In this document: piece after piece, positions 9,368 through 22,027 of the stretch
Numbering within the stretch: position 1 is the first letter of the stretch
Layout of the letters: each line of letters starts with the position of its first letter
Assembly: GCA_949316495.1 (NCBI GenBank)
Contig: OX439012.1
Span: forward strand, 25,714,666 to 25,778,665
Source of the DNA: Amphiduros pacificus
Lineage: Eukaryota; Annelida; Polychaeta; Phyllodocida; Hesionidae
Reading direction: 5' to 3'
DNA length: 64,000 nt
Notes under the pieces: generated by a model
Told to the model about the DNA's origin: nothing
Databases searched by the model: none
The model's input: the letters and a program-made list of their open reading frames with translations, nothing else
Made by a program: the position numbers and the translations under genes

Positions 9368-10723
9368 CTACAATACAAGCAATGACAGCCAGTATTCATC
9401 TGTAAAAGGCTCCTTTGATTTTAGAACATGGACCTTTCTTCCTCTGCTCAGCGGAAGTTAATACTCTTTGTAGAGGACACACACTCTGGGAATGTTTCTA
9501 TTTCTTTGTTTGGACGAAAAGATGGGGACATTAGAATGGAAAATGCAGTTTAATGAATGTTCATATGCTCTTAACTATTACACGAAGTCGCATAATTAAC
9601 TCGTATCATATAACCCCAGTTGATACACAATATGAGAATTTTTACTGAACGTTATTTCACACATGCTGAGAAGTTTAGAGACAGTGAATCTGAAAAGATA
9701 ATGCCAAATCAATGGTATGCTAATTCTTCCATCTGTCATAAACAACTGAAGGAATAAAAACTGAAACCACAATCTTAGATGAGAATATGTTTAATCCATG
9801 TCTAAAATTTATAATTTCATTTTATTTAAAGTATGGCCATTTATCTTCTGTACCATCCAATCAAATTCAATCTACCCTTACACTTATAAATATTTCTGCC
9901 CAAATCCAAGAGGACTTAAAAACCAGATAAGTCTGTCATCCTGTTGAGGGAATTTAAAAATGAAAAGTGCTAAATACTAGTTTAACTCTGCATACAGTAG
10001 GGTGTGACAATATCTTGTATTTTCTGTGTAAATAATATGAGCAATTGAACAACAGTGGGCACAACATTTGCCAACTTTCTAGGGAACAATCAGTTTAACA
10101 CTCAATTACAGACTTTTTCTCATTCCTCTTGGAAAACGAATTACAACAAATTACAACTTCATAAAAGAACTTCAAAAAAGCAAAAGGAAATGTTTAAAAA
10201 TGCTTTGTTCACTCAGCACTGTATGGTTATATCCTTCACCTTTTAGAACTATTTTTTATTTAATTTGAAACACAAGATTGACAGAAATCTGGGTCTCCAT
10301 TCCTAATTTCTGGTATGCAGAATTCTGGAAACAAAACACATTCTCCTTTAAATCTCCAAACTGTGAGTGGAAAGTTCAATATTCTGTCTAAATCAGCTAC
10401 TCAATAATGTTAAATACTGGCATAATGTGTCAAAATGGCAACTGACTCAGTTGCCATCACATTTTTGCTACGAGCGTGAAGTTCATTTGATATTTGACTA
10501 TTTTTTTCAAAATACGCCTTCAAGTATATATCCCTATACAATTATAGGATATGGGTCAGACCAGGATATAAAAGGATATATACCCTGTCAAAAGAGGATA
10601 TATCCTTTTTTCCATAATAAATCCATTTTTTGTGCATGACTTGCAAAGGCGTTTTAATTTATTTCAACGAATTTTGATTAAGTAATGGGGCTTTGGCCAT
10701 ACTTGGTAGATGTGTCTAGATTA
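9368..10723 (-). other. CLCN6 intron, unique part
   Basis: AT-rich unique sequence. Short ORFs such as the one at 10055-10246 have no recognisable content. Around 10520-10610 there is a run of 'aggatatat' motifs in both orientations that could fold, but I see no gene. Confidence 0.5.
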
Positions 10724-10917
10724 TGTCTAGACCCCTCAATAATGAGAGCTTAATTCTGAGTTCTATGGAGTGGCCCTTTTCGTCTGACAGAGTCAGTATA
10801 TTCGACTTCCTGATCGGTATGAGATGTGAGAGTACCAAAAGGAATCGAAATTTGTCAGAGAAAAAGGGCTACTCCATTGAACTGAGAATTATGCTCTCAT
10901 ATTGAGGGATCTAGACA
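10724..10917. mobile_element. Palindromic MITE-like element with ~65-bp terminal inverted repeats
   Basis: The left arm 10724-10789 starts TGTCTAGACCCCTCAATAAT. The right arm 10853-10917, reverse-complemented, starts TGTCTAGATCCCTCAATATG. The arms stay similar for about 65 bp with a few changes and enclose a ~63-bp spacer. This is the structure of a non-autonomous foldback/MITE DNA transposon. No clear target-site duplication is seen, and there is an extra TGTCTAGA just left of the element. The small ORF running through it is a shadow. Confidence 0.75.
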
Positions 10918-11759
10918 CAACCTATATACAATCTTGATGTTTTGCCACTGATTAGTCTGTAAGTCTATGCTGTGCGATAGGACTGGTATAAGTGAGAAGT
11001 GATTTATATGTGTGTAGTAGTGAGAGTATGGCCTTCACCATGTTAATGCTTCCCGATATTAGATAAGGTGTGTTAAATATGGCAACCGTTAGAGGTCGCT
11101 GTCTAATCCGCCCAGCAGGGCATTGTCGCTCCCTAGCAACGGTGCGATCACTATGTGCATGTCTTATCAACGTACTCACTGTTATACAATACATACTGAA
11201 GGGATTAACATATACGCCTCATATCTTTAATGTAATAGTATGATTATCGAGGCATGTAAATGACCATTGTATTAATATGTATTCCTATGATTATGTAATA
11301 TTTAAATGTAGTTAGGTAAGATGGTGTTAGCAGATTTATAGGAAATAAATCAATGTATTCAAATATTTATTATGTCTCGGTTCCCAATTTATTTAACTGG
11401 TTTTTCCGGATATCCTGATATTTCAAACTTCGACAACAGCACACCATTTAGAAAGCTTTATGCTATGCAAGTTTTTTGTAGAGATAAATTTGAGTGCTTT
11501 GTAATGTTATCAACCTTTTGATTCTCTATTTCATTTTCAAAGAAAATGACGAAGACACATGCCTTCCTGTCATCTTTGTCCGATAATGGTTTTTTTATAA
11601 GTGTCCAAAAGTTAATGATCACCGTATTTTTTGACAAACAAGTTTTACTTAAGAATAGTACGAACCAAGGGGCACCAGACCACGAATTGTACATCACTAT
11701 TATCAAAGTGTAAAACTCTTGTCAGATGTAAATCAAATACCAAAATGTTAAACTTGCCC
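10918..11759 (-). other. CLCN6 intron, unique part
   Basis: Unique sequence with a slightly GC-richer patch at 11060-11170, including 'ccctagcaacgg'. No exon with usable splice sites was recognised. Confidence 0.45.
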
Positions 11760-12100
11760 TGTCCATTTCAACATAATCAAGGTTAAACTTACCATCACCA
11801 TATCAAGGTTCTAACTTACCAGCACCATATCAAGGTTAAAATTACCAGCACCATATCATGGTTCTAACTTACCAGCACCACATCAAGGTTCTAACTTACC
11901 AGCATCATATCATGGTTCTAACTTACCAGCACCATATCAAGATCCATTAGTGTCTTCCCAGGATCATATGAAGGTCAATTTTCCCACCTTCATATCGAGG
12001 TCAAACCTCCCAGGACAATATCGAGGTTCTAACTTACCAAGCTTACCTTAAGACCACATCAGCAGGATTAGAGTTCAACTTACCAGAACCGTGTCAGGGT
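11760..12100 (-). repeat. 27-bp minisatellite made from a CLCN6 exon end plus donor, about 11 degenerate copies
   Basis: On the minus strand the units read 'ccttgatatggtgctg|gtaa' then 'gttagaa'. The CLCN6 exon end 'ccctgacacggttctg|gtaa' followed by 'gttgaac' is the founder-like copy. About 18 nt of exon and 9 nt of intron form the unit. Copies nearest the exon are the most diverged. Confidence 0.85.
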
Positions 12101-12191
12101 CAATGAAGGGAATGTTTATATCGTGGATATCAGGATAGCGGGGATAATTTCCTGTAAGCTGTTCATATGTTAACTTCTCCTGCTGGTTTGC
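12084..12191 (-). CDS. CLCN6: CLCN6-like exon: linker before CBS domain 2
   Basis: Minus-strand exon of 108 nt (36 codons, phase 0 at both ends), acceptor 'ctaatttcag', donor 'ctg|gtaagt'. It encodes ANQQEKLTYEQLTGNYPRYP then DIHDINIPFIDPDTVL. Vertebrate CLCN6 has LSYAEMAEDYPRYPDIHDLD followed by LTLLNPRMIVDV at the same place. The YPRYPDIHD signature is strong and the exon junction falls at the same residue. No CLCN6 exon further upstream (CBS1, transmembrane helices) was found in the remaining 52 kb on the minus strand. Either the next intron is very long or those exons escaped me. Confidence 0.9.
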
Positions 12192-12194
12192 CTG

Positions 12195-12560
12195 AAATTA
12201 GAATCCGATAGTCACTTAACCATTATAACCTATTAGTTACTAATTAGCTGTAACCCACGTTAGTCACTGCTACATTTATCAGTTATTTATTCATTTATAT
12301 CTTTCTGTTACTCATTAAAACTTGTCAGTTGACAAACCTTTATTCATTTATATCTGCAACAGGTACTGTTTGTTACATTAATTAGAATCTGTCATGCATC
12401 AGTTACCAACCATTCATTCATACCTGCAACAATCACTGCTCCATTAGAACCTGTCAGTTCCTAATTCATTTGGACCTATGTGGGTTACTTCTCCATTGGA
12501 ACCTGTCAGTTACTAATTCATTTATACCTACGTGAGTTACCGATCCATTAGAACCGTTTT
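12195..12560. repeat. Degenerate ~60-bp tandem repeat, about 6 copies
   Basis: Diverged units share 'cattagaacctgtcagttac' and 'taattcatttatacct'. On the minus strand each contains 'gtag|gtataaatg' or 'gcag|gtatgaatg', donor-like again, but I could not find a credible exon next to it. Confidence 0.7.
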
Positions 12561-14384
12561 ATTCTGATTGGGTTGCCATTAACCAGTCGATATAAGAAAG
12601 TGGCTCATAAATATGCGTGTTTTGAAGGTATCCATTAAGAGAAAAACTCAGTATACATGCTTATTTTCTCCAAAGAAATGTTTGATTGATAGATTATATT
12701 ATGGAGCAAGATTTTTTTCTGAGTGAATGCCAGAGACATTTGAACCCAAATCCTCATTTACTTTGTTATGGATGGCAGGTAAATTGATCGTCTACTGATA
12801 ATCATTTTCTTTTTGCCAAATCGACTTGTAATATTACCGTATATTGATCTTGATGTCTTGTTGACAACAATCAAAATGTGATGTTGTTATAACTATACTT
12901 ATTATCCCCCTATGCATAATGTCCATCCAATAGACTCATTGCAGATTTAGGTGACTTCACAGATTCATGTTTTAAAAAATTAAAGAGTTTACCAAATATG
13001 TTGACCAGAATGGAGACTAATGCCTTATATTTGTGTATCTGCCTGTAACAAAGAACATAATAAAATACCTCATGGTGACCCGTGGATGTAGAACTAACAT
13101 TTTAAGGTGGCACTTGATCCCCCTTTAGAAGACCTCATAAAGCAATTACTTCACAATGAGAGGTAGGGCACCAGTTGAGCATGCAGGGAGCATGTATTAT
13201 CTACGACACTGGGCAGATGGTTTGCAGATTGAGTTTCTGAGAGCCAACAAATGCCCTCTTTACTACTGGAAACAACCTGTTTATCTGCGAATTACGAAAT
13301 TGTTTTGTTGTATAGTTTTATCATAAAATGTACATACATATTTAGGGTATGCTTAAATGTGATATTTGATATAAGATAAGATAAGATAATTTGATATAAG
13401 ATAAGGAATATAGCAAAATCAAAACTAGAAATAGAAAGCATTCTTTATCAACTTTAGGGAAGCTTAAGTTGATATTTACAAAATATATTACATGTAAGCT
13501 CTCAGTGCAAATGTTAAGTTATTATTTTTTCTCTTATAAAATTTAACTCACGTGGGAGTGTGTGTGTGTGGGGGGGGGGGTAGGGTCATAGTTGAATGAC
13601 ATCTGAAAATGTAGCGACAAAAATGGGGTCACCCATTTGTGTCTATTTGGTAAACAGAGTAAATGGTTTGCCGTGTGTTATTATATGTAAAGAGTGGCAC
13701 ATTGTTTGCTGGTGGCTGGCTTGTATCCCTGAGCTAGTATACAATATACTATGCTTAGAAATATTTAAAAAATGATGATCTTATAGATTATGACATTGGT
13801 AAACCATAAACCAAAGAATCTCTCTAAAAAACACAGCACATGTGATTAATGGAGTTGATCAGCAGAACTCGGTATACATGACAGAGGGGAGTGACTTAAC
13901 TTGTACAATTACCCCTGTAGAGTACCCTGGTCATGTTTGCGGGGGTAGGATACATTGCCTTGTAGTGTGTGAGTTTGTTTTCTTCATGTGCCACACCCCC
14001 ACAACTGATTGCTCACGTGCATGTTGAGCTGCTCAGCTTAGCCGGGCATCACTCACACACAAAGCCTCGCTTTCACTTGTATGGTTATGTCAATAACGCG
14101 CTCAATTACATCGTGTCAACCGCGGGGTCCTTTAAAGATGTAGCTGTCTTTATGTTTTTTCCTGGACCACCAGCTTGGCTTCATGTGGAGAGTTCATTAA
14201 TGTCTTTGGGAAAATAGATTTTTTTGTATTGATATCTTTTTTCAGCATAGGTTTTTTTCATCGAATCATATAAAAGGGCTTTTTTTCGGAGAATTTCAAT
14301 GGACCTTAATATTTCATAGACACATATATCTGTTATATCCACATCATTCATTAGAATGATACACTCACGTGACCCACGGGACCA
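12561..14384. other. Unique AT-rich sequence, no gene recognised
   Basis: Contains a short 'aagataagataa' run near 13375-13400 and a G-run at 13571-13580. ORFs at 13842-14217 have no recognisable product on either strand. Confidence 0.5.
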
Positions 14385-14540
14385 TCATACACTCACGGGA
14401 CCCTGCTGTGTACTTTAAGATGATGTTTGGTGAAATGCCATCGGGAAAACGCCGGCAACTTTTATCTGAACTGCTGGCCGATTTTGTAAAAAATACCCAT
14501 TGGCCTGGCATCTTAACTGAAATTGGTGGTATGACATTGT
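14385..14540 (-). repeat. Inverted-repeat pair, left member
   Basis: Reverse-complemented, this block matches 15423-15661 through 'atgccaggccaatgggtatt', 'acaaaatcggcc' and 'aagtacacagcagggtccc'. Differences include several third-position-like changes. Open frames exist on both strands (for example MPGQWVFFTKSA on the minus strand). I do not recognise a protein. It could be the terminal repeat of a DNA transposon, or two inverted copies of one dispersed repeat. Confidence 0.7.
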
Positions 14541-15075
14541 CTAATAACTGGTCTAATTTATCCTGCCATACTAACACCGGTCTAATAACTGGTCTAATTT
14601 ATCCTGTCATACTAACACCGGTCTAATAACTGGTCTAATTTATCCTGCGTTACTAACACCAGTCTAATAACTGGTCTGACGTATCCTGCCATACTTACAC
14701 CGGTCAAATAACTGGTCTAATTTATCCTGCCATACTAACACCGGTCTAATAACTGGTCTAATGTATCCTGCCATACTAACACCGGTCTAATAACTGGTCT
14801 AACTTATCCTGCCATACTAACACCGGTCAAATAACTGGTCTAATGTATCCTGCCATTCTAACACCAGTCTAATAACTGATCTAATTTATCCTGCAATACT
14901 AACACCGGTCTAATAACTGGTCTAACTTATCCTGAAATACTAACACCAGTCTATTAACTGGTCTGACGTATCCTGCCATACTAACGCCAGTCTAATAACT
15001 GGTCTGACTTTTCCTGCCATACTAACGCCAGTCTATTAACTGGTCTAATTTATCCTGCCACTAAAGCAGGTTCAA
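14541..15075. repeat. 41-bp minisatellite, about 13 copies
   Basis: Units of 'taataactggtctaatttat' with 'cctgccatactaacaccggtc' repeat every 41 bp. The array starts directly at the inner edge of the left inverted repeat and ends about 350 bp before the right one. Confidence 0.93.
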
Positions 15076-15422
15076 TAACTGGCCTTCTATTTGACCATTT
15101 TTTATTATTGAGTCACCAGGAATGATGATTTTGAAAAAAATCAACAGCACCAACTTTGAAGTTTAGGAAGCACTTGTTTTTTCTTAGGAAGGTTAGGAAG
15201 CATTTGTTGATATAAAGCGTTAGTGACTGGTCGATGATCTGGGTCGAATTGCTCTTTTTGTAATGATATCATTGACAAATATAAAGACGAACGCCATCTA
15301 CATGCATGATGACGTATTGCAAGCATAATTTTCACTTGATATCAAATATTAATGAATAATCAAGGTCATCTATCAAATGGCTTCAGTGCATTTGTCAGGG
15401 AATGCCCACAAGACACGGGTTA

Positions 15423-15661
15423 TACCACAGTCACATTTGCACCGATTTCAGAAACGATGCCCGGCCGATGGGTATTTTTCACAAAATCGGCCGACAGTTC
15501 AGCCGTGAGAGCACAGGGAGATCATCGGCCACAGTTGGACATCTTCAAGACGCCATTCGAGTCATCAGGAACTTTTATCTGCAACATAACAGTTGCCGGG
15601 GTTTCATTGATGCCTAAACACCAAATATCATTTTAAAGTACATGGCAGGGTCTCGGCAGTG
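15423..15661 (+). repeat. Inverted-repeat pair, right member, with an ~80-bp extra segment
   Basis: Matches the reverse complement of 14385-14540, but with an extra ~80 bp after 'gacagttcag'. On the + strand it contains MPGRWVFFTKSADSSAVRAQ in an open frame from 15352. The partner block keeps MPGQWVFFTKSA, so the frame survived, which hints that it was once coding. Function unknown. Confidence 0.65.
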
Positions 15662-15965
15662 TCCTGCAGGCATATCTTAAGATTATCTTAGGGTTGCTGG
15701 TGGCATCGTAGGATGAAAATAGGATTTTTTTTATTTCATGTGTTCACATGCCATCGTCAGATGATCCAATGGGCTCCCTACGATATCAGATAGACGTGTT
15801 AAGGATTTCCTTCAGATGTCTTTCAAGAGATATAGACGTCTTTAGGATATCATCCAGACATCTGTGGCATATAATCTGGCACGCGCTGTGTGGCACCCCT
15901 GCATAAGCATTTTCATATTAATTGTTTCAAACAAAACAAGAAAAGCTAAGATAAAAAAACATTTC

Positions 15966-18712
15966 CGCTCCTTAACTAGGAGCTCGGCACTTAGATTACT
16001 AGGAGCTCGGCACTTAGATTACTAGGAGTATAGCACTAAGATTACTAGGAGTGTGGCACTAAGATTACTAGGAGTGTGGCACTAAGATTACTAGGAGTGT
16101 GGCACTAAGATTACTAGGAGCATGGCACTAAGATTACTAGGAGTATAGCACTAAGATTACTAGGAGTGTGGCACTAAGATTACTAGGAGTGTGGCACTAA
16201 GATTACTAGGAGTGTGGCACTAAGATTACTAGGAGCATGGCACTAAGATTACTAGGAGTATAGCACTAAGATTACTAGGAGCATGGCACTAAGATTACTA
16301 GGAGTATGGCACTAAGATTACTAGGAGCATGGCACTAAGATTACTAGGAGTATAGCACTAAGATTACTAGGAGCTTGGCACTAAGATTACTAGGAGTATG
16401 TCACTAAGATTACTAGGAGTGTGGCACTAAGATTACTAGGAGTGTGGCACTAAGATTACTAGGAGCATGGCACTAAGATTACTAGGAGTATAGCACTAAG
16501 ATTACTAGGAGCATGGCACTAAGATTACTAGGAGTATAGCACTAAGATTACTAGGAGCATGGCACTAAGATTACTAGGAGTATAGCACTAAGATTACTAG
16601 GAGCTTGGCACTAAGATTACTAGGAGTATGTCACTAAGATTACTAGGAGTGTGGCACTAAGATTACTAGGAGTGTGGCACTAAGATTACTAGGAGCATGG
16701 CACTAAGATTACTAGGAGTATAGCACTAAGATTACTAGGAGCATGGCACTAAGATTACTAGGAGTATAGCACTAAGATTACTAGGAGCATGGCACTAAGA
16801 TTACTAGGAGTATGTCACTAAGATTACTAGGAGTGTGGCACTAAGATTACTAGGAGTGTGGCACTAAGATTACTAGGAGCATGGCACTAAGATTACTAGG
16901 AGTATAGCACTAAGATTACTAGGAGTATGGCACTAAGATTACTAGGAGCGTGGCACTAAGATTACTAGGGGCATGGCACTAAGATTACTAGGAGTATGGC
17001 ACTAAGATTACTAGGAGTATGGCACTAAGATTACTAGGAGCTTGGAACTAAGATTACTAGGAGCATGGCACTAAGATTACTAGGAGTATGGCACTAAGAT
17101 TACTAGGAGCACGGCACTTAGATTACTAGACATATGGCACTAAGATTAATAGGAGTACGGCACTAAGATTAATAGGAGCGTGGTACTAAGATTACTAGGA
17201 GCATGGCACTAAGATTACTAGGAGCGTGGCACTAAGATTACTAGGAGCGTGGCACTACGATTACTAGGAGCATGGTACTAAGATTACTAGGAGCTTGGCA
17301 CTAAGATTACTAGAAGCGTGGCACTAAGATTACTAGGAGTATGGCACTAAGATTACTAGGAGCATGGCACTAAGATTACTAGGAGCATGGCACTAAGATT
17401 ACTAGGAGTATGGCACTAAGATTACTAGGAGTATAGCACTAAGATTACTAGGAGCATGGTACTAAGATTACTAGGAGCGTGGCACTAAGATTAATAGGAG
17501 CATGGTACTTAGATTAATAGGAGTACGGCACTACGATTAATAGGAGCATGGTACTAAGATTACTAGGAGCTTGGCACTAAGATTACTAGGAGCGTGGCAC
17601 TAAGATTATTAGGAGCATGGTACTACGATTACTAGGGGTGTGGTACTAAGATTACTAGGGGCGTGGTACTAAGATTACTAGGAGCTTGGCACTAAGATTA
17701 CTAGGAGCACGACACTAAGATTACTAGGAGCGTGGTACTTAGATTACTAGGAGCATGGCACTAAGATTACTAGGAGCGTGGCACTAAGATTACTAGGAGC
17801 GTGGTTCTTAGATTACTAGGAGCATGGTACTAAGATTAATAGGAGCGTGGCACTAAGATTATTAGGAGTATGTCACTAAGATTACTAGGGGCGTGGCACT
17901 AAGATTACTAGGAGTATGTCACTAAGATTACTAGAAGCGTGGCACTAAGATTAATAGGAGTACGGCACTAAGATTACTAGGAGCTTGGCAGTAAGATTAC
18001 TAGGAGTATAGCACTAAGATTACTAGGAGTGTGGCACTAAGATTACTAGGAGTATAGCACTAAGATTACTAGGAGCGTGGCACTAAGATTACTAGGAGTA
18101 TGGCACTAGGATTACTAGGAGTATGTCACTAAGATTACTAGGGGTGTGGTACTAAGATTACTAGGGGCGTGGTACTAAGATTACTAGGAGCGTGGCACTA
18201 AGATTTAACAGGAGCACGACACTAAGATTACTAGGAGCGTGGTACTTAGATTACTAGGAGCATGGCACTAAGATTACTAGGAGCGTGGCACTAAGATTAC
18301 TAGGAGCGTGGTACTTAGATTACTTGGAGCATGGCACTAAGATTACTAGGAGCATGGCACTAAGATTACTAGGAGCATGGCACTAAGATTACTAGGAGCA
18401 TGGCACTAAGATTACTAGGAGCGTGGTACTAAGATTAATAGGAGTACGGCACTAAGATTACTAGGAGCGTGGTACTTAGATTACTAGGAGCATGGCACTA
18501 AGATTACTAGGAGCGTGGCACTAAGATTACTAGGAGCGTGGTACTTAGATTACTTGGAGCATGGCACTAAGATTACTAGGAGCATGGCACTAAGATTACT
18601 AGGAGCATGGCACTAAGATTACTAGGAGCATGGCACTTAGATTACTAGGAGCGTTGCACTAAATTTACTAGGAGCGTGGTACTAGGATTACTAGGAGCGT
18701 GGCACTAAGAGT
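15966..18712. repeat. 23-bp satellite, about 119 copies
   Basis: The 23-bp unit 'actaggagcatggcactaag' plus 'att' repeats for 2.7 kb with little length change. Variants at the 'gcatgg/gtgtgg/tatagc/gcgtgg' positions form local higher-order blocks, for instance a run of several units repeated around 16120-16900. Right-hand copies are more diverse (tacggc, cttggc, ggtact). Confidence 0.97.
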
Positions 18713-21254
18713 AATACCTGTATCATTATCTTATATCACTTTGAGTCAAAACAACTTACAGTAAACATTTCCTGCGACGAGAAATTAACAGGATTAACAT
18801 GGAAGCATGGGCGTGGCGCTATGAAGAGGATCTGTATCATCATGATTTATTCCAAACCAAATCAATTCTGGATAATTATTTTTTTAATGAAATCAATTAT
18901 CAAGCTTCTAGATAAAAACATATCCAGAATCCAGAAATTCCGGGGATCGAACTTGTAGTTTGGGCGCAGCAATATGAGCGATATGTGTATATTTGTACGT
19001 TGTATTTCAAGTAACCCAAGCAAAAAGTAACCCAAGCAACACGTAAACCAAGCAACAAGTAACCCAAGCAACATATAACCCTGGGAACAGGTAACCCTGG
19101 CAACAGGTAACCCTGGCAACAGGTAACCCTGGCAACAGGTAACCCTGGCAACAGGTAACCCTGGCAACAAGTAACCCTGTCAACCTGCTTGAGGGATCAT
19201 CTGAATAGGTATACGAAATTCCCTAGATTTTTGTTGTTGGGTGTCAATGGCCCTAAATAGTGTTATGTTCTTGTATATTTCCATTTACTTGTTGAGAACA
19301 ATAGCTGCGTGGATTGAAAAGTCTTCATTTGTAAATTATATTGATTTCTTTGAGTATTGAAGATTCCCTTACCAAGTTGATTTTTCTTTTTCAAAATTTA
19401 GACTTGAAATCATTTTAAAATAATTTATCTGCCTTTTAACTTTATCTAGGATTGCTTGGTTCCAGGCAAGCCCAATTTACCAAAATGTTCAGTACGCTGA
19501 CAAGGGTCTCGTTGAAAAGGTCATTCTCCATTCAAAGATAAACATAGTAACTCTACTTTACCTTTTCCTTTCCTAGATTTCCTATATTTCATTGTGCTAA
19601 GTTGAGACCTTAACATTAATTAGTATAGCATATGGATATATGATCTTTCACATATGGATTAATGGTCTTTCACTTTGATATATCACCATGTTCATCCCAA
19701 ATACTGATATATATATATATGTATATCAGCATTTAATTGCTTAAAATTGAAATATTATTTTCAGTTATTGCACAATAACATAATAGGTACACATTTCGGA
19801 GAAGTTTAGTTCATATATCATTAATAGAAAACCTGACGCATATGATATTTCATTTAAAATTAAATGGATATAAAACTATGTTTTAGTCTGGATACCGAGC
19901 AGTTCAAAACTTTTATGTGTAGTTAAAATATCATGTCCGTATATCAGAGATTATATATATTACGTTAACTTTTAAATCTTTATAGGTCTAAATGGCAGGT
20001 GTTATGGGCAATAAACTGAAACAAACGTTTTTGACTATGAGAGGTAATGTAGGACAAAATGACTCTGTTATTTCTCATAGAGAAATCATAATAGAGTGTG
20101 ACAACCATTATTAGATTAATAAACATAAATAGTAGTCAACACAGTCGTGATAAGGATCCATTACATGTACATAAGTAACTGATGAGTTTGATAGAGAAAT
20201 TGATATGTAGCAGATATCAAAGTCAGGCTACAAGGTACAGGTATGTCAGTAAGTTGAAAAGGACTCTGTGAATATAACAAACTGGCGTCATTTGTGATAC
20301 TGCCAAAATGACATCGTCATCATCTGTCATGTGTGGAGAAGTGTCCCTGTCACGTGTACAGTACTTCCATATAGTTATCTCCCCCTCTCCCAGCCACACA
20401 TGGGCAAACCTTGTACGGCAATGTATGTGTTTTTGTCAGCAATATTTGATGCCATGCAATATCCCGATAACTCAGCTGTGTTTATGCCTTCTGAACAGGT
20501 TTTCCTGTATCGTATTGTTGCCTGTGCTTTACTCTTGACACTCACGCTAGGTGGCACTTGATTACACCCCAAATCTCGTGAAAGAAAAGCAAAACCATGT
20601 ATCAGCGAGACTTTGTGATCATTTTGGAATGGAGAATCATTTTGTGTTTAGTTTAATTAAAGAGGGAATGAGAAATGTCTCAGAGCGAATATAATGATTG
20701 CTTTGTCAGGGGTTTCTGGACATTCTATTGACTTACCCCTATTATCGTCCAATTTATTGACATGAGTATCGTGATGCCTAAATGTGAATTGTGTGCAATG
20801 CAAAGCTAGAATTGTTCTGTTTTCACATTGTAGCCCTCATCATGAGTTTAACAACGTTCTCAGTCCAATAAACTAGAATTCAAAAGTTTAAAAAAAAAAA
20901 AATCCGGAATAAAATAAGCATCCATACATGTGTGTTATACATTGAACATAATATACCTTTTGAGTTTATTTTTTTTTGGGGAAAGACATTTATCGCTTAC
21001 CTTTAATGAAAATTAATTTGTAACCTTAACTCTGGCTCAAGGTCCCTGAGTACATGTTATGGCGAAACTGAACACACAGTTCCAAAGATGAATTCGGACC
21101 ACTTTGTATGTAATGGTTCCAAGAAGCAAATTGTTCCCATTGTTATTGATATTCATGGATACTGCTTACTAACGCTATGATATATACATGTATATCTCTA
21201 TGCTATAATTTACATCGGTCTTTTTTCATAATAACAAATACAAGTAAGCCCTTG
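18713..21254. other. Unique sequence with one small array; no gene recognised
   Basis: Apart from the 15-bp array at 19012-19190 this is AT-rich. A 32-codon + strand frame (18919-19014, PEIPGIELVVWAQQYERY) ends at the array with a donor-like 'ttcaa|gtaacc', but I do not consider it a supported exon. ORFs at 20308-20572 are unrecognised. Confidence 0.4.
19012..19190. repeat. 15-bp minisatellite, about 12 copies
   Basis: Units 'caacaggtaaccctgg' or the variant 'caacaagtaacccaag' repeat with a 15-bp period. The two 102- and 83-codon minus-strand frames across it are by-products of the period. Confidence 0.9.
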
Positions 21255-21915
21255 ATGTCTTTATTACACAATAACACCCCTGAAGGTTTTGTTCTGCAAT
21301 AACACCCCTGAAGTCTCTATTTCACAAAAACAACCTTGAAGTCTCTATTTCACAAAAACACCTCTAAAGTCTCTATTTCACAAAAAACACCCTGAAGTCT
21401 CTATTTCACAAAAACACCCCTGAAGTCTCTATTTCACAAAAAAACACCCTAAAGTCTCTATTTCACAAAAACACCTCTGAAGTCTCTATTTCACAGGAAC
21501 ATTGCTGAAGTCTTTGTTTAACATAACACCCCTGGAGTCTTCATTTCAAAATAGCTCCCCTGATGTTTTTGTTTCGCGCGATCATCCCTGTAATATTAGT
21601 TTCACATTTAAACCCCAGAATATTCTGTTTAACAAAAACAACCCCGAAGTATATGTTTCACATTAATTGGAAGTCTTTGATTCATTATAATGCCCCTGGA
21701 AGTCTTTCTTTGTTTCACATTAAGACACTGGAAGTATTTGTTTCATATTTAGACGCTGAATGTATTTGTTTCACATTAAGACACCGGAAGTGTTTGTTTC
21801 ACATTTAGACACTGAATGTATTTGTTTCACATTAAGACACCGGAAGTGTTTGTTTCACATTTAGACACTGAATGTATTTGCTTCACATTAAGACACCGGA
21901 AGTGTTTGTTTCACA
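21255..21915. repeat. 28-30-bp minisatellite in two sub-arrays
   Basis: The left half has 'cctgaagtctctatttcaca' with 'aaaacacc'. The right half alternates 'cacattaagacaccggaagt' and 'cacatttagacactgaatgt', giving a 56-bp dimer. On the minus strand the left-half unit reads 'ttcaggggtgtttttgtgaa', which resembles the end of the candidate exon at 21976-22027. Confidence 0.88.
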
Positions 21916-21975
21916 AATGTGAGGTCTTTGTATTGCTTCATACACAGCTCTGAAAGCTCTGTTTCACAAGAACAC

Positions 21976-22027
21976 CCCTGGTAATATGATGTCACACTCT
22001 GGCACAGTGAGATGAAACCAAAGTGAT
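21976..22027 (-). CDS. Candidate small exon next to an array (unidentified)
   Basis: On the minus strand a strong acceptor, 'gttgtttttgttacag', at 22028-22043 precedes 52 nt that are open in two frames (for example HFGFISLCQSVTSYYQ). They end at 'taccaggg|gtgttc'. The following array repeats this end (caggggtgtt-ttgtgaaa-aga), as seen at the confirmed exons. The donor is weak and the product is unknown. It could belong to CLCN6, but I cannot align it. Confidence 0.22.

Noticed and set aside
14365-14626. Overlapping ORFs on both strands as host genes
   Set aside because: They lie in one arm of the inverted-repeat pair and run on into the 41-bp array.
18919-19014. PEIPGIELVVWAQQYERY... frame as an exon next to the 15-bp array
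   Set aside because: 32 codons is within chance, the acceptor is weak, and the similarity between the frame's end and the array unit is short.
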